The notes beneath the pieces are model-generated. The model was not told the DNA's origin. It ran no database searches and worked only from the letters and a program-made list of their open reading frames with translations. From Kribbella catacumbae DSM 19601 (GTDB lineage: Bacteria > Actinomycetota > Actinomycetes > Propionibacteriales > Kribbellaceae): a stretch of 64,000 nucleotides of DNA. Shown piece after piece: positions 50,784-60,113 of the stretch (the stretch's first letter is position 1; every line of letters starts with the position of its first letter). Location: assembly GCF_000372465.1 (NCBI RefSeq), contig NZ_AQUZ01000028.1, positions 1 to 64,000 on the forward strand, read 5' to 3'. The position numbers and the translations under genes were made by a program.

Positions 50784-51737
50784 ATGACATGGCTGGTGAC
50801 CGGCGGAGCTGGGTACATCGGGGCGCACGTGGTGCGGGCTTTCCGTGCGGACGGCATCGACGTGGCGGTGATCGACGACCTGTCCAGCGGCAAGGCCGAG
50901 TTCCTCGTCGAGGGGGTGCTGTTCACGCAGGCGAACCTGCTGGACGGCGACGCGACCCGCCGCGCCCTCGAAGGGGCGACCGGGGTCGTGCACCTGGGCG
51001 GTTTCAAGTACGCCGGCGTCTCGGTCGAGCGCCCGCTGCACACCTACACGCAGAACGTCACCGCCATGGTCACGCTGCTGGAGGCGATGGCCGAGCAGGG
51101 CGTGGGCAACATCGTCTTCTCGTCCAGCGCGGGCGTCTACGGTACGCCGAAGGACGAGGTGGTGACCGAGGAGACCGCCCCGGATCCGCAGAGCCCGTAC
51201 GGCGAATCGAAGCTGATCGGCGAGTGGCTGCTGAAAGACCAGGCCAAGGCGCAGAACCTGAACCACACCTCCTTGCGCTACTTCAATGTGGTTGGCTCCG
51301 GCGACCCGTCGGTGTACGACGCGAGCCCGTACAACCTGTTCCCGATCGTCTGCAACCTGCTGACCCAGGGCAAGGTCCCGCAGATCTACGGCACCGACCA
51401 CCCGACCCCGGACGGCACCTCGGTCAAGGACTACGTGCACGTCGCCGACCTCGCCCGGGCGCATGTCTCCGCCGCCCGGACTCTCAATGAGGGCAAGACG
51501 CTCGAGCCCGTCTACAACCTCGGCAGCGGTGCCGGTACGTCGGTCCGCGAGATCATGGACGCCGCCCGCCGCGTCACCGGCATCGACTTCACCCCCACCG
51601 AAGGTCCTCGCCGCCCAGGCGACCCGTCCCGCGTCGTCGCGTCCGGCGAACTGGCCGCCCGCGACCTCGAGTGGAAGAACAGCTACACCGTCGACCAGAT
51701 GTTCGCCACCGCCTGGGAAGCCTGGCCAAAGCCCTGA
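50784..51737 (+). CDS. galE: UDP-glucose 4-epimerase (GalE-type)
   Basis: This is a 317-residue extended SDR. MTWLVTGGAGYIGAHVVRAF has GxxGxxG for NAD, IDDLSSGK follows, IVFSSSAGVYG carries the catalytic Ser/Thr, and PYGESKLIGEW gives YxxxK. HTSLRYFNVVGSGDP and a C-terminal DGTSVKDYVHVADLA segment are typical of GalE. It interconverts UDP-glucose and UDP-galactose, providing sugar for envelope glycans. GGGAG lies before the start. It diverges from the cytidylyltransferase gene across a 20-bp palindrome. Confidence 0.92.
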   Translation: MTWLVTGGAGYIGAHVVRAFRADGIDVAVIDDLSSGKAEFLVEGVLFTQANLLDGDATRRALEGATGVVHLGGFKYAGVSVERPLHTYTQNVTAMVTLLEAMAEQGVGNIVFSSSAGVYGTPKDEVVTEETAPDPQSPYGESKLIGEWLLKDQAKAQNLNHTSLRYFNVVGSGDPSVYDASPYNLFPIVCNLLTQGKVPQIYGTDHPTPDGTSVKDYVHVADLARAHVSAARTLNEGKTLEPVYNLGSGAGTSVREIMDAARRVTGIDFTPTEGPRRPGDPSRVVASGELAARDLEWKNSYTVDQMFATAWEAWPKP

Positions 51738-51750
51738 CCTGTCAGTGCGG

Positions 51751-52503
51751 TCAACCCCTGACTCCTTCAAAGCAAGCCATCGGGATGGTCAGTGAGATCT
51801 CGCCGTGGCGGTTGAATTCCTCTTCTACCGCAGTGAGTTCTTCGGCGGTCGCGATGGTTCGCCAGCCGTCGAGGAAGCCGAGCTTGATGAAGTAGTGGTC
51901 GAAGAGCGCGGTGCCATCGGCGAAGCGCATCGTGAAGGAACCCGTCCCGCTGACCGACGCCGAGAATCCAGCGCCGGTCAGCAGGGCGAGTGTCCCGTCG
52001 CGAGTGGCCCGATGGCTGACGTGGGCATCCAGTTGCTCGTGGTCGTCGAGTACTTCGCGCAGTACGTCGTAGAACTCGGACATATGGCCGACCAGGTTAG
52101 TGCTCAGCAACAGCCGGCCACCTGGCCGTAGTACGCGATGGCACTCGGTGAGGACTGTCTCCGCGTTGTCGAAGTTGTTGATGCCGAGATTGGAGACGAC
52201 GACGTCCACCGAGCCGCTCGGAAGGTCGAGCACGGCCGCGTCCGAGACGAGCAGTTCGACGTTGGTGAGGCCCAGGTAGGCGACCTTGCGGCGCAGTACC
52301 TCCATCGCTTCGGCCCACGGGTCGACAGCGATCACCCGGGCCGCCGCGCTGCGCTGGGCCAGCTCGATGGTCAGGAACCCCGTCCCGGCGCCGATGTCGA
52401 CGATCGTCTGACCTCGTCGCAGTGGAACTCGCTCCAGAATCAACTGGCCGAACGGCGCCGACCACAGCGATAGCTCGTCGTAGTTGTCCGCAACCTCGCT
52501 CAT
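51751..52503 (-). CDS. Class I SAM-dependent methyltransferase
   Basis: This is a 250-residue protein. Motif I is TIVDIGAGTGFLTIELAQRS, motif II is VIAVDPWAEAM, the post-I acidic segment is LLVSDAAVLDLPSGSVDVVVSNLGINNF, and CHRVLRPGGRLLLSTNL follows. The class is Methyltransf_11/25, close to UbiE in layout. Its ATG overlaps the SDR stop by 4 nt, so it is the last gene of TIGR03089-SDR-methyltransferase. No substrate can be assigned. Confidence 0.85.
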   Translation of the reverse strand: MSEVADNYDELSLWSAPFGQLILERVPLRRGQTIVDIGAGTGFLTIELAQRSAAARVIAVDPWAEAMEVLRRKVAYLGLTNVELLVSDAAVLDLPSGSVDVVVSNLGINNFDNAETVLTECHRVLRPGGRLLLSTNLVGHMSEFYDVLREVLDDHEQLDAHVSHRATRDGTLALLTGAGFSASVSGTGSFTMRFADGTALFDHYFIKLGFLDGWRTIATAEELTAVEEEFNRHGEISLTIPMACFEGVRG

Positions 52504-53288
52504 GGTGCGCTGGGGTAGTCCTTGCGGAAGTGGCCGGTGGTGGACAGGTCTAGCTGGCCGGGGCCGGTGAGGACTCCGCCTTCGACCGGGAGGGTGTGGC
52601 CGGTGATCCAGGCGGCGTCGGCGGAGGCCAGGAAGGCGACCGCGGCGGCGATGTCCTCGGGTTCGCCGACCCGGCCGAGCGGGTACATCTTCTCGAACCG
52701 CTCGAGGATGTCCGGTTGGGAGTCCCAGTTCGGCGTACGGATGGTGCCGGGGGCAACGACGTTGAAGCGGACGCCGAGGTTGCCGTAGCGGGCGGCGAAG
52801 TTCTGGGTCAGGGCGATCTGGCCGGCTTTCGCCGCGGCGTACTCGATGTTGCCGAAGGCAGCGATCCCGTTGACCGAGCTGATCGTGACCACGTTGCCCT
52901 GGGTCTTCACCAGGTGTGGCAGCGACGCCTGGATGCAGCGCGCGGCGCCGACCAGGGTGAGGTCGAGCTGGCGGTGCCAGTCCTCGTCCGTGGTGTCCTC
53001 GGGGACCGAGGTGACGATGCAGCCGCCCGCGTTGTTGACGAGCACGTCCAGCCGGCCGAACCGCTCGACCGCCGCCGCGACCGCGGCATCGACGTCCTCG
53101 CGGGAGGTGACGTCCATCCTGACCGCCAGCGCGTTCCCGAGCTGCTCGGCGAGCTCACCGATCTTGTCCTCCTGCAGGTCGGTGACCACCACCGAGCCGC
53201 CCTCAGCGGCGATCCGCCGGGCCACCGCCGCGCCGATTCCTTGCGCCCCCGCAGTGACCAGCGCGACCTTGCCCTCAAACCGCAGCAT
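52500..53288 (-). CDS. Short-chain dehydrogenase/reductase
   Basis: This is a 262-residue classical SDR. VALVTAGAQGIGAAVARRIAAEG is the TGxxxGxG cofactor motif, VLVNNAGG is NNAG, ISSVNGIAAFGNIEYAAAKAG holds Ser, Tyr and Lys, and VAPGTIRTPNW is the cofactor loop. Asp in VVVTDLQEDKI suggests NAD preference. It lies between a TIGR03089 gene (1 base or overlap) and a methyltransferase gene, in one operon. The substrate is unknown. Confidence 0.9.
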   Translation of the reverse strand: MLRFEGKVALVTAGAQGIGAAVARRIAAEGGSVVVTDLQEDKIGELAEQLGNALAVRMDVTSREDVDAAVAAAVERFGRLDVLVNNAGGCIVTSVPEDTTDEDWHRQLDLTLVGAARCIQASLPHLVKTQGNVVTISSVNGIAAFGNIEYAAAKAGQIALTQNFAARYGNLGVRFNVVAPGTIRTPNWDSQPDILERFEKMYPLGRVGEPEDIAAAVAFLASADAAWITGHTLPVEGGVLTGPGQLDLSTTGHFRKDYPSAP

Positions 53289-53966
53289 TTACTGCTCCTC
53301 CAGTACTCGATCGACCTTCTCGTCCGAGATCCGCCGGTTGAGTTTCGCGGCGTCGAGATTGCGGCACAGCACGATCGAACCGCCGCCCGCGATCACCCCG
53401 ATCAGCGTGCCGATCCCGGCCGGCGAGACGAGGTCGGTCGTGGTGAGCACGCGATCGGCGATCGGCTCGGCGGCCTCGATCAGGTCGGCATGCGACTTCT
53501 CGTCGTACGCCGGGCTGGTGGGCTCCGGAGGGTCGAACGGGACGAACAGGTCGGGATGGTTGTACACCTCGGCGCCGTAGTCGTGGATGCCTTCGGGCAC
53601 CGGTTCCCGGAACCGCCCGCCGAGGGGGAGCAGCGCGGACGCGATCGTCTCCCGCGAGCCGCGGATGCGGAAGTCGGGGCCGGTGATGGCGAGCGTGCCC
53701 TCGCCGGTTGTGACGCTCGCGCCGGCCGACCAGGTCGATAGTGCCCAGACGACGCCCAGCCAGTGCGGTGGCAACCCGAGCGCGACGGTCTCGCCGGCTT
53801 CCAGATCGTACTCGTCGACCAGCAGGTTGGCGGTCTTGGCCACCCAGTTCGCGGTGGTGACCGCGCTGAGCTCGATCCGCTCGCCGGTGACGTCGTCGTA
53901 GTAGGTAAGGAACGGGTTGGCGCCATCCCGCCGTACCGCAGCGCCGAACAGCTCAGGAAGAGTCAC
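53289..53966 (-). CDS. TIGR03089 family protein
   Basis: This is a 225-residue protein with a GTG start. The opening LFGAAVRRDGANPFLTYYDD followed by ERIELSAVTTANWVAKTANLL and LPPHWLGVVWALSTWSAGA is the recognisable start of this actinobacterial family. It resembles an AMP-binding enzyme N-domain without its adenylation motif. The function is unknown. It heads an operon with an SDR and a methyltransferase. In other actinobacteria the family sits beside LCP and glycosyltransferase genes. Confidence 0.85.
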   Translation of the reverse strand: MTLPELFGAAVRRDGANPFLTYYDDVTGERIELSAVTTANWVAKTANLLVDEYDLEAGETVALGLPPHWLGVVWALSTWSAGASVTTGEGTLAITGPDFRIRGSRETIASALLPLGGRFREPVPEGIHDYGAEVYNHPDLFVPFDPPEPTSPAYDEKSHADLIEAAEPIADRVLTTTDLVSPAGIGTLIGVIAGGGSIVLCRNLDAAKLNRRISDEKVDRVLEEQ

Positions 53967-54066
53967 TCCTCAACCCTACGTTTGCCCCCGAAGTATCCGT
54001 GCCGGGGGCCTGAGCCGCATCGACCCCGCGGACCTGCGCTACCTGGAGTTCTCGTAAGGTCACTGC

Positions 54067-55404
54067 ATGTTGATCGTGATCGGCCTGGTGCTGATCCTGG
54101 CGTTGACCGTTGCCACCGGCTACTTCGTGGCGCAGGAGTTCTCCTACGTCGCGGTGGACCGCAACCGGCTGCAGGGTTTGGCCGACGGTGGTGACGCCGC
54201 CGCTGCCCGGGCGCTGAAGGTCACGTCGCGGTTGTCCTTCGTACTGTCCGGCGCGCAGGTCGGCATCACGGTCACCGCACTGCTGGCCGGCTACGTCGCA
54301 CAGCCCTACCTGGGCAAGGGTCTCGAGGGCCTGCTCGGCGCGGCCGGCCTGCCGACGGGCGTCAGCCTGTCGATCTCGGTTGTCCTAGCGTTGCTGTTGG
54401 CAACGATCATCCAAATGGTGTTCGGCGAGCTGGCACCGAAGAACCTGGCGATCGCGCGGGCCGAGGCGATCGCGTTGCGGCTGTCCCGCTCGACCCTGAT
54501 CTACCTGGCCGTCGCCGGTCCGCTGATCCACGTCTTCGACGCCACCTCGAACCGGATCCTGCGCCGGGTCGGCATCGATCCGGTCGAGGAGCTCCCGCAG
54601 GGTGCCACCGCGCAGGACCTGGACCGGATCATCGCTACGTCGTACGAGCGGGGCCTGCTGGACCAGGACACGATGCGGCTGCTGGATCGCGGGCTGGACT
54701 TCCGGCACCGGAACGCCGATGAGGTGATGACGCCGCGGGTGGACGTGATCACTGTGCATCGCGACGCCCCGCTGACCCGGGTGGTGGAGTTGCTCGACAC
54801 CGGGCACAGCCGGTTCCCGGTGATCGGCGACTCGGTCGACGAGGTGGTCGGCGTGATCGCGATCGGCGATGTGGTCGAGCTGGAGCCCGCCGACCGGGCC
54901 GGCGTCAACGCCGGTTCGCTCGCGTCGCCGCCGGTCGTCGTACCGTTCACGTTGCCGCTGCCCGCAGTACTGCAACAGCTCCGTACTGCGCATCGCCAGC
55001 TGGCCATCGTCGTCGACGAGTTCGGCGGGTTCGCGGGGGTGCTGACGCTGGAGGACATCGCCGAGGAGCTGGTCGGCGAGATCCGAGACGAGGACGACCT
55101 GCCCGAGGCCGAGCTGATCGAGAATCCGGACGGCTCGTGGACGTTGCCGGCCCGCTGGCGGATCGACCAGGTGGCCGAGGCGACGGCGATCCAGCTGCCG
55201 GAGGACGAGGACTACGACACCGTTTCCGGCCTCATCATGGCCCGGCTCGGCCGGGTCCCCGTCGTCCACGACGAGCTGGTGGTGGAGCTGCCGCGGCGGT
55301 TCGACCATGACGGCCGCGCGGTCCCTGTCGAGCTAGTCCACCTCCGGGTCCAGACCGTACTGCGGCATGTGCCCGGCATCGTCGTCCTGGAGCGCCTCTC
55401 GTGA
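54067..55404 (+). CDS. CNNM/CorC-family membrane protein with CBS pair
   Basis: This is a 445-residue protein. The DUF21/CNNM transmembrane domain covers about residues 1-190 and begins LIVIGLVLILALTVATGYFV. Two CBS motifs follow (VMTPRVDVITVHRDAPLTRVVELL and LRTAHRQLAIVVDEFGGFAGVLTLEDI). A CorC_HlyC domain (PARWRIDQVAEATAIQLPED) completes it. These proteins are annotated as hemolysins but act as Mg or Co efflux or uptake regulators, or structural transporters. It overlaps the next, related gene by 4 nt. Confidence 0.9.
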   Translation: MLIVIGLVLILALTVATGYFVAQEFSYVAVDRNRLQGLADGGDAAAARALKVTSRLSFVLSGAQVGITVTALLAGYVAQPYLGKGLEGLLGAAGLPTGVSLSISVVLALLLATIIQMVFGELAPKNLAIARAEAIALRLSRSTLIYLAVAGPLIHVFDATSNRILRRVGIDPVEELPQGATAQDLDRIIATSYERGLLDQDTMRLLDRGLDFRHRNADEVMTPRVDVITVHRDAPLTRVVELLDTGHSRFPVIGDSVDEVVGVIAIGDVVELEPADRAGVNAGSLASPPVVVPFTLPLPAVLQQLRTAHRQLAIVVDEFGGFAGVLTLEDIAEELVGEIRDEDDLPEAELIENPDGSWTLPARWRIDQVAEATAIQLPEDEDYDTVSGLIMARLGRVPVVHDELVVELPRRFDHDGRAVPVELVHLRVQTVLRHVPGIVVLERLS

Positions 55405-56480
55405 GTACTACGGTCGCGCTGCTCATCTCATTGCTGTTGCTCATCGTCAATGGCTTCTTTGTTGCGGCGGAATTCGCGCTGGTCGCGTCCAAGCGGCACC
55501 GGCTCGAACAGGCGGCCGCGGCGGGAAGCAGGTCGGCGCGCGCCGCGATCGCCGACGTCAGCGAGCTGTCGCTGATGCTGGCCGGCGCACAGCTCGGGAT
55601 CACCCTTTGCACGCTCGGCCTCGGCTCGTTGTCGGAGCCTGCGGTGGCCCATCTGCTGCATCCGTTGTTCGAGCTGATCGGGCTGCCGGAAGACGTCGGG
55701 CACGTGATCGCTTTGATCATCGCGGTTGGTGGAATCGGCTTGCTGCACGTGCTGTTGGGGGAGATGGCGCCGAAGTCGTGGGCGATCAGCGATCCCGAGC
55801 GCTCGGCCTTGCTGCTCGCCTTGCCGTTCCGCGGCTTCACCTATGCCGTGCGGCCGCTGCTGATCGTGTTGAACAGCTTGGCCAACGTCTGCCTGCGCAT
55901 CCTGAAGGTGACTCCGCAGGACGAGCTCGCCAACGCGCACGGGCCGGACGAGCTGCGGTTGCTGATCGAGTCGTCCCGCGAGCACGGCACCCTTGAGGCT
56001 CCGGAACACGACCTGCTGACGGCGATGCTCGCACTCCAGAACACCACGGTCGCTCAGGTGATGACGCCGATGTCCCAGCTGTCCACCGTGCCCGCGTCGG
56101 CGGCTGCCCGCGAGGTCGAGCTGACCAGCCGGCGCGAGGGGCACTCGCGATTGGCCGTGGTGACGCCTGGTACTACGGCGGTGTGCGGCATCGTGCACGT
56201 CAGCGATGCGGCCCGCGCGACTACTCGTGGTGGCACTACGTTCAGGGCCTCCGACCTGATGACCGAGCCGGTCCGGCTGCCGGCGAACACGCCAGTGGCC
56301 GCGGCGATCCGGTTGATGCGGGAACGACGGTCGCAGCTGGCCGTAGTACAGGAGGGGGACGAGCCGCTGGGTGTCGTTGCGCTCGAGGATCTGTTGGAGG
56401 AGGTCATCGGGGAGTTCGATGACGAGACAGATCCGATCATCAGCGCCGCGGCCCGGCGCCCTGGCGCTGCGGGAGGATGA
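55401..56480 (+). CDS. CNNM-family membrane protein without CorC tail
   Basis: This is a 359-residue protein with a GTG start overlapping the previous gene. A CNNM domain (TTVALLISLLLLIVNGFFVAAEFALVASKRHRL and LLHVLLGEMAPKSWAI) precedes a CBS pair (VMTPMSQLSTVPASAAAREV, RRSQLAVVQEGDEPLGVVALEDLLEEVIGE). It ends soon after the second CBS and so lacks the C-terminal CorC_HlyC domain of its partner. The two probably form a hetero-complex for divalent-cation transport. Its last 41 nt are antisense to the end of the hmuV gene. Confidence 0.9.
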   Translation: MSTTVALLISLLLLIVNGFFVAAEFALVASKRHRLEQAAAAGSRSARAAIADVSELSLMLAGAQLGITLCTLGLGSLSEPAVAHLLHPLFELIGLPEDVGHVIALIIAVGGIGLLHVLLGEMAPKSWAISDPERSALLLALPFRGFTYAVRPLLIVLNSLANVCLRILKVTPQDELANAHGPDELRLLIESSREHGTLEAPEHDLLTAMLALQNTTVAQVMTPMSQLSTVPASAAAREVELTSRREGHSRLAVVTPGTTAVCGIVHVSDAARATTRGGTTFRASDLMTEPVRLPANTPVAAAIRLMRERRSQLAVVQEGDEPLGVVALEDLLEEVIGEFDDETDPIISAAARRPGAAGG

Positions 56481-57270
56481 CGGGCTCGCCAGTAGCGGGA
56501 TGCGGCCAGACCTCGACCTTGTGCTGATAGACGTCACTCAGCAACTCAGCCGTCAGTACTTCGGCCGGCGGGCCGCAGGCGGCTAGCTGTCCGTTGGAGA
56601 GGATGGCCACTTGGTCCGCGTACCCCGCGGCGAGGTTGAGGTCGTGGAGGACGATGACGACGGCATCTCCGGTGGCTGCCTGGCGGCGGGCGAGCTGGAG
56701 GACGTCCTCTTGGTGATGCAGGTCGAGTGCGGCCGTTGGTTCGTCGAGCAGGAGTAGTTGGGACTGTTGGGCCAGTGCTCTGGCTAGCGAGACACGTGCT
56801 CGTTCGCCACCGGAGAGGGAGCTGAAAACCCTTTCGCTGAAAGGGATCACGTCGGCCAGGGTCATCGCAGTACGGATCGCTTGTTCGTCGGCGTCAGCGC
56901 GGCCGGTGCCGGACCAGGGCGCTCGGCCCATCTCGACGATCTGGGCGACGGTGAACGGAAACGAGATCGTTGCCTGCTGCAACATCACGGCGCGGCGCAT
57001 GGCCATCTCGACCGCGGACCAATGGGCCAGTGGCTCCTGGTAGAGAAGGGCCTGGCCGCTGTCGATCGGGAGATCGCCGCAGAGGGCACTGAGCAGGGTC
57101 GACTTTCCGGCGCCGTTCGGGCCGACCAGGGCGAGCACTTGACCGGCGGTGACGTCGAGGGTGACACCGTCGAGGATCTTGGTGCCGCCGAGGCGGATGT
57201 GCAGTTCGCGGACGGCGGCGATCGTCGTACCGGGGTCGAGGCGGGCGGGCAGGCGGCGCCTCATCCCCAT
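56440..57270 (-). CDS. hmuV: Heme ABC transporter ATP-binding protein
   Basis: This is a 276-residue ATPase with Walker [10 protein letters not shown], signature LSGGERARVSLARAL, Walker B LLLLDEPTAALD and switch His in VIVLHDLNLAAGYAD. Length and the DLNLAAGYADQ motif match HmuV/FepC-type importers. It overlaps the permease stop by 10 nt and is the last gene of hmuO-hmuT-hmuU-hmuV. Its 3' end lies antisense to the CNNM gene by 41 nt. It energises heme import. Confidence 0.92.
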   Translation of the reverse strand: MGMRRRLPARLDPGTTIAAVRELHIRLGGTKILDGVTLDVTAGQVLALVGPNGAGKSTLLSALCGDLPIDSGQALLYQEPLAHWSAVEMAMRRAVMLQQATISFPFTVAQIVEMGRAPWSGTGRADADEQAIRTAMTLADVIPFSERVFSSLSGGERARVSLARALAQQSQLLLLDEPTAALDLHHQEDVLQLARRQAATGDAVVIVLHDLNLAAGYADQVAILSNGQLAACGPPAEVLTAELLSDVYQHKVEVWPHPATGEPVILPQRQGAGPRR

Positions 57271-58331
57271 CCTCCCTGCCGGGTTCTGGTTCGGCGGAGG
57301 AGCCAGAAGAAGAACGGGGCGCCGACGAGTGAGGTGATCATGCCGATCGGCAGGTCGGCGTTGCGGATCAGGGTGCGGGCGATCAGGTCGGCGGTGATGA
57401 CCAGGACGGCGCCGCCCAGAGCGCTTGCCGGGAGCAACAACCGGTGGCCGGGGCCGGCGATCATCCGGATCAGGTGCGGGACGACCAGACCGACGAAACC
57501 GATGATGCCGGAGAAGGCGACGCTCGCCCCGACCAGCAGCGCGACCACGACGATCGCGAACAGGCGCAGGCGTTCCACGTCGACGCCGAGGTGTGCGGCC
57601 GACCGGTCGCCGAGGGAGAGCAGGTCGAGCTTGTGAGACAGTGCGAACGCTGCGGCCAGGCCGACGATCGTGAACGGCAGCACCGCGGCGACGGCCTGCC
57701 AGGTGGCGCCGTTGAGGCTGCCGAGCTGCCAGAAGACGAGTTGCTCACGGGCGCTGGTGTTCGCGATGAAGGTGGCGAACGAGATCAGCGTGAAGGTAAG
57801 GGCGTTGACCGCGATCCCGGTCAGTACCAGCGTGACGACTTCGGTTTTGCCGCCGGCTCGCGAGAGCGCGTGGACGAGCAGCGTGGTGATCAGTCCGGTG
57901 ACGAAGGCAGCCGCGGCGATCGTCCAGTTGCCGAGGAACGTGGCACCGGTAACGATCACCAGACTGGCCCCGACCGCCGCCCCTGACGACACTCCCACCA
58001 CAGACGGCTCAGCCAGCGGATTCCCGAAGATGCCTTGCATCAACGCCCCCGCTGCAGCCAGCGACGCCCCGACCAGCACAGCCAGCGTCACCCGCGGAAA
58101 CCGCACCTTCCACAAGGCATTGTCCCCCTGCGGATGCCGAGGCATCGGCCCGACGTCCAGCGGCAACCTGACGTGCAGCAGCCCTTCCAGCCCTCGATCA
58201 AGCCGATGCATCACCGACCCGAGGATTTCGCTGGCCGGGATAGGCAACTGCCCAACCCCGGCAGCAACCACAGCCATCACCAGCAGCACGACGACGAGAC
58301 CGCCGACCAGACCGGCCTTCCTGAGCCTCAA
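57261..58331 (-). CDS. hmuU: Heme ABC transporter permease
   Basis: This is a 356-residue FecCD-type permease with about ten helices. Landmarks are GIFGNPLAEPSVVGVSSGAAVGA early and SGIIGFVGLVVPHLIRMIAG then HRLLLPASALGGAVLVI late. The first loop after helix 1 has a 30-residue extension with RLPLDVGPMPRHPQGDNALW, as in actinobacterial HmuU. The start overlaps the HmuT stop by 4 nt. It forms the heme channel with HmuV and receives heme from HmuT. Confidence 0.92.
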   Translation of the reverse strand: MRLRKAGLVGGLVVVLLVMAVVAAGVGQLPIPASEILGSVMHRLDRGLEGLLHVRLPLDVGPMPRHPQGDNALWKVRFPRVTLAVLVGASLAAAGALMQGIFGNPLAEPSVVGVSSGAAVGASLVIVTGATFLGNWTIAAAAFVTGLITTLLVHALSRAGGKTEVVTLVLTGIAVNALTFTLISFATFIANTSAREQLVFWQLGSLNGATWQAVAAVLPFTIVGLAAAFALSHKLDLLSLGDRSAAHLGVDVERLRLFAIVVVALLVGASVAFSGIIGFVGLVVPHLIRMIAGPGHRLLLPASALGGAVLVITADLIARTLIRNADLPIGMITSLVGAPFFFWLLRRTRTRQGGWG

Positions 58332-59434
58332 GGAAGGTAGACCGCCTTGGCCAAGGCTTCTACTGTGCGGCCGGTTCGAGGGCCGAAGCCCAGGAGGTCG
58401 GAGTCGAACATGTCGATGACGCGGCGGTTGCGGCCGGCTGGGGTTTGGGCGATGCCGGGGAGTTTGACCAGACCCTCGACGCCTTTGATCGACTTGAGGC
58501 CCTCGGTCATCACGATGATGACGTCGGGCTGCGAGCGGATCAGCGCCTCGCTCGTCAGCGGGACGAACGGTTTGGTCAGGCCGATGTCCGTTCCGGTGTC
58601 GACGCCGCCGATCGACTTGATCATCGCGTCCGCACCCGATCCAGGACCGCTCATCAGGTAGACGCCGGCCGTGCCCCGGATGTACAGGAACGTCATCCGC
58701 AGTGGTGTCCCGCCACGCGGGGCGAGTGTCAGCGCCTTGACGATCTCACCCTGCGTACGGCGTACCAGCTCTTCGCCTCGCTCCGGTACGCCGAGCGCTG
58801 CCGCGACCGCGCGGACCTGACTCGGCAGGCCGTCCATCGTGCGGGCGTCGTCGAAGAAGACCACCGCGACGCCGGACGCGCGGAGCTGTTCGAGGACCTC
58901 GGGCGGCCCGATGCTCTTGTCGGTCAGTACGACGGTCGGGTCGAGCGCGAGGATCGCCTCGGCGTTCAGGTCGTGCGCGGACGGCGTGACCTTGGGCAGC
59001 TTGGCCGCCTCGGGGAAACCGGTCGAGGTGTCCCGGCCGACGACCTTGTCGCCGAGGCCGAGGCTGAAGACGATCTCGGACAGCGTGCCGTAGAGATCGA
59101 CCGGGATGATCCGGCTGACGTCCTTCACCTGCACCTGCTTGCCATCGCACGACTTGACCTCGACCGGGAGCTTCGGCTCTTGCGTGGACTCGACCGGGTG
59201 GATGCCGTGGTCGGTCAGCGTCGCCGTCGACGGGCCGGTGATGGTATGCGGGGCCTTCTGGTGTTCGGTGGGTGTTGCCGTGGGCAACGGCTTGCCGTCG
59301 GCGTCGGCGGTGACGGCGAATCCCTTCACCGCCGGGCGGCAGGCGTCGACTGTCGTAGTACCGGGTGATGCTGCGTCCGATGGGCCGGCGCAGGCGGTGA
59401 GGGTGAGCAGTAGCAGAGCTGCGAGTCGCGTCAC
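58328..59434 (-). CDS. hmuT: Heme-binding lipoprotein HmuT
   Basis: This is a 368-residue cluster A-II binding protein with lipobox LTAC, Cys15. After a low-complexity linker it has the typical HmuT layout: IVFSLGLGDKVVGRDTSTGFPEAA, LNAEAILALDPTVVLTDKS and later LLGFGPRTGRTVEALAKAVY. Members bind heme with a His and a Tyr. A His in VTPSAHDLNAE and a Tyr in MTFLYIRGTAGVY are the candidates. It has about 80 extra N-terminal residues compared with gram-negative HmuT. It sits between hmuO and hmuU with 4-nt overlaps on both sides. Confidence 0.9.
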   Translation of the reverse strand: MTRLAALLLLTLTACAGPSDAASPGTTTVDACRPAVKGFAVTADADGKPLPTATPTEHQKAPHTITGPSTATLTDHGIHPVESTQEPKLPVEVKSCDGKQVQVKDVSRIIPVDLYGTLSEIVFSLGLGDKVVGRDTSTGFPEAAKLPKVTPSAHDLNAEAILALDPTVVLTDKSIGPPEVLEQLRASGVAVVFFDDARTMDGLPSQVRAVAAALGVPERGEELVRRTQGEIVKALTLAPRGGTPLRMTFLYIRGTAGVYLMSGPGSGADAMIKSIGGVDTGTDIGLTKPFVPLTSEALIRSQPDVIIVMTEGLKSIKGVEGLVKLPGIAQTPAGRNRRVIDMFDSDLLGFGPRTGRTVEALAKAVYLP

Positions 59435-60108
59435 GAGGCCGCCTGCGGGAGTAGCTCCTCGGCGAGCGAGGTCAGTACGTCGACGTTGAACTTGTAGGCC
59501 AGCAGGACCTCGTCGAGCACCTCCTCCTGCTCGCGTTCGTCGAACGGCGCGTTGTCGAGCAGGGTCCGGTAGTTGTCCTTGAACGGCTTGGGCGAGACGT
59601 TGTCGAACGAGTAGAATCGCACCCCATCGCCGCCCGGAACCAGCCCGTACGCCGTGGCGATGAGCCGCCCGATCGCCTGCCCGCCGGAGAGATCGCCGAG
59701 GTAGCGGACGTAGTGGTGAGCCACGAAGCCGCCCGGCCAGGTGGCGAGCTGCGCCAGGCGTTCGGCGTACCGGGTGGTGGCGGCGGTGGGTGCTGCGGCC
59801 GGGATGCCTTGTGCTGCGAGGAAGGCGAGGTCGGCTTCTAGGTGTGGGCGGCGGGCGAGCTCGGGGAAGGCGAACTGGCCGGCGATCGGGTCGTCGGTGA
59901 AGGCGTCGGTGAGGCCTTCCAGCGCTTGGTAGATGACTGCGTGCTGGCTGACCAGGGCCGCGTAGGCGGTCAGGTCTAGCTGGCCGGCGGTCAGTGCGGC
60001 GAGGTACGTGCTCCCTTCGGCGTCGCGATGCATGCGCAGGCTCCGTTCCCGGAGGCGCTGCGAGAACGGCGGCTGAGCGGTGGCCGTCGGGCCCGATTGT
60101 GGGGTCAC
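59431..60108 (-). CDS. hmuO: Heme oxygenase (biliverdin-producing)
   Basis: This is a 225-residue protein of the HO-1/HmuO family. The proximal heme ligand is His27 in LRMHRDAEGSTYLAAL, and the distal helix carries the family hallmark YLGDLSGGQAIGRL. FYSFDNVSPKPFKDNYRTLLD near the C-terminus contacts the other heme face. It opens heme to biliverdin, CO and Fe2+ using reductant. The GTG start sits 5 nt from a DtxR/IdeR iron box, which makes a leaderless, iron-repressed mRNA likely. It is the first gene of the heme operon. Confidence 0.95.
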   Translation of the reverse strand: MTPQSGPTATAQPPFSQRLRERSLRMHRDAEGSTYLAALTAGQLDLTAYAALVSQHAVIYQALEGLTDAFTDDPIAGQFAFPELARRPHLEADLAFLAAQGIPAAAPTAATTRYAERLAQLATWPGGFVAHHYVRYLGDLSGGQAIGRLIATAYGLVPGGDGVRFYSFDNVSPKPFKDNYRTLLDNAPFDEREQEEVLDEVLLAYKFNVDVLTSLAEELLPQAAS

Positions 60109-60113
60109 GAGAG

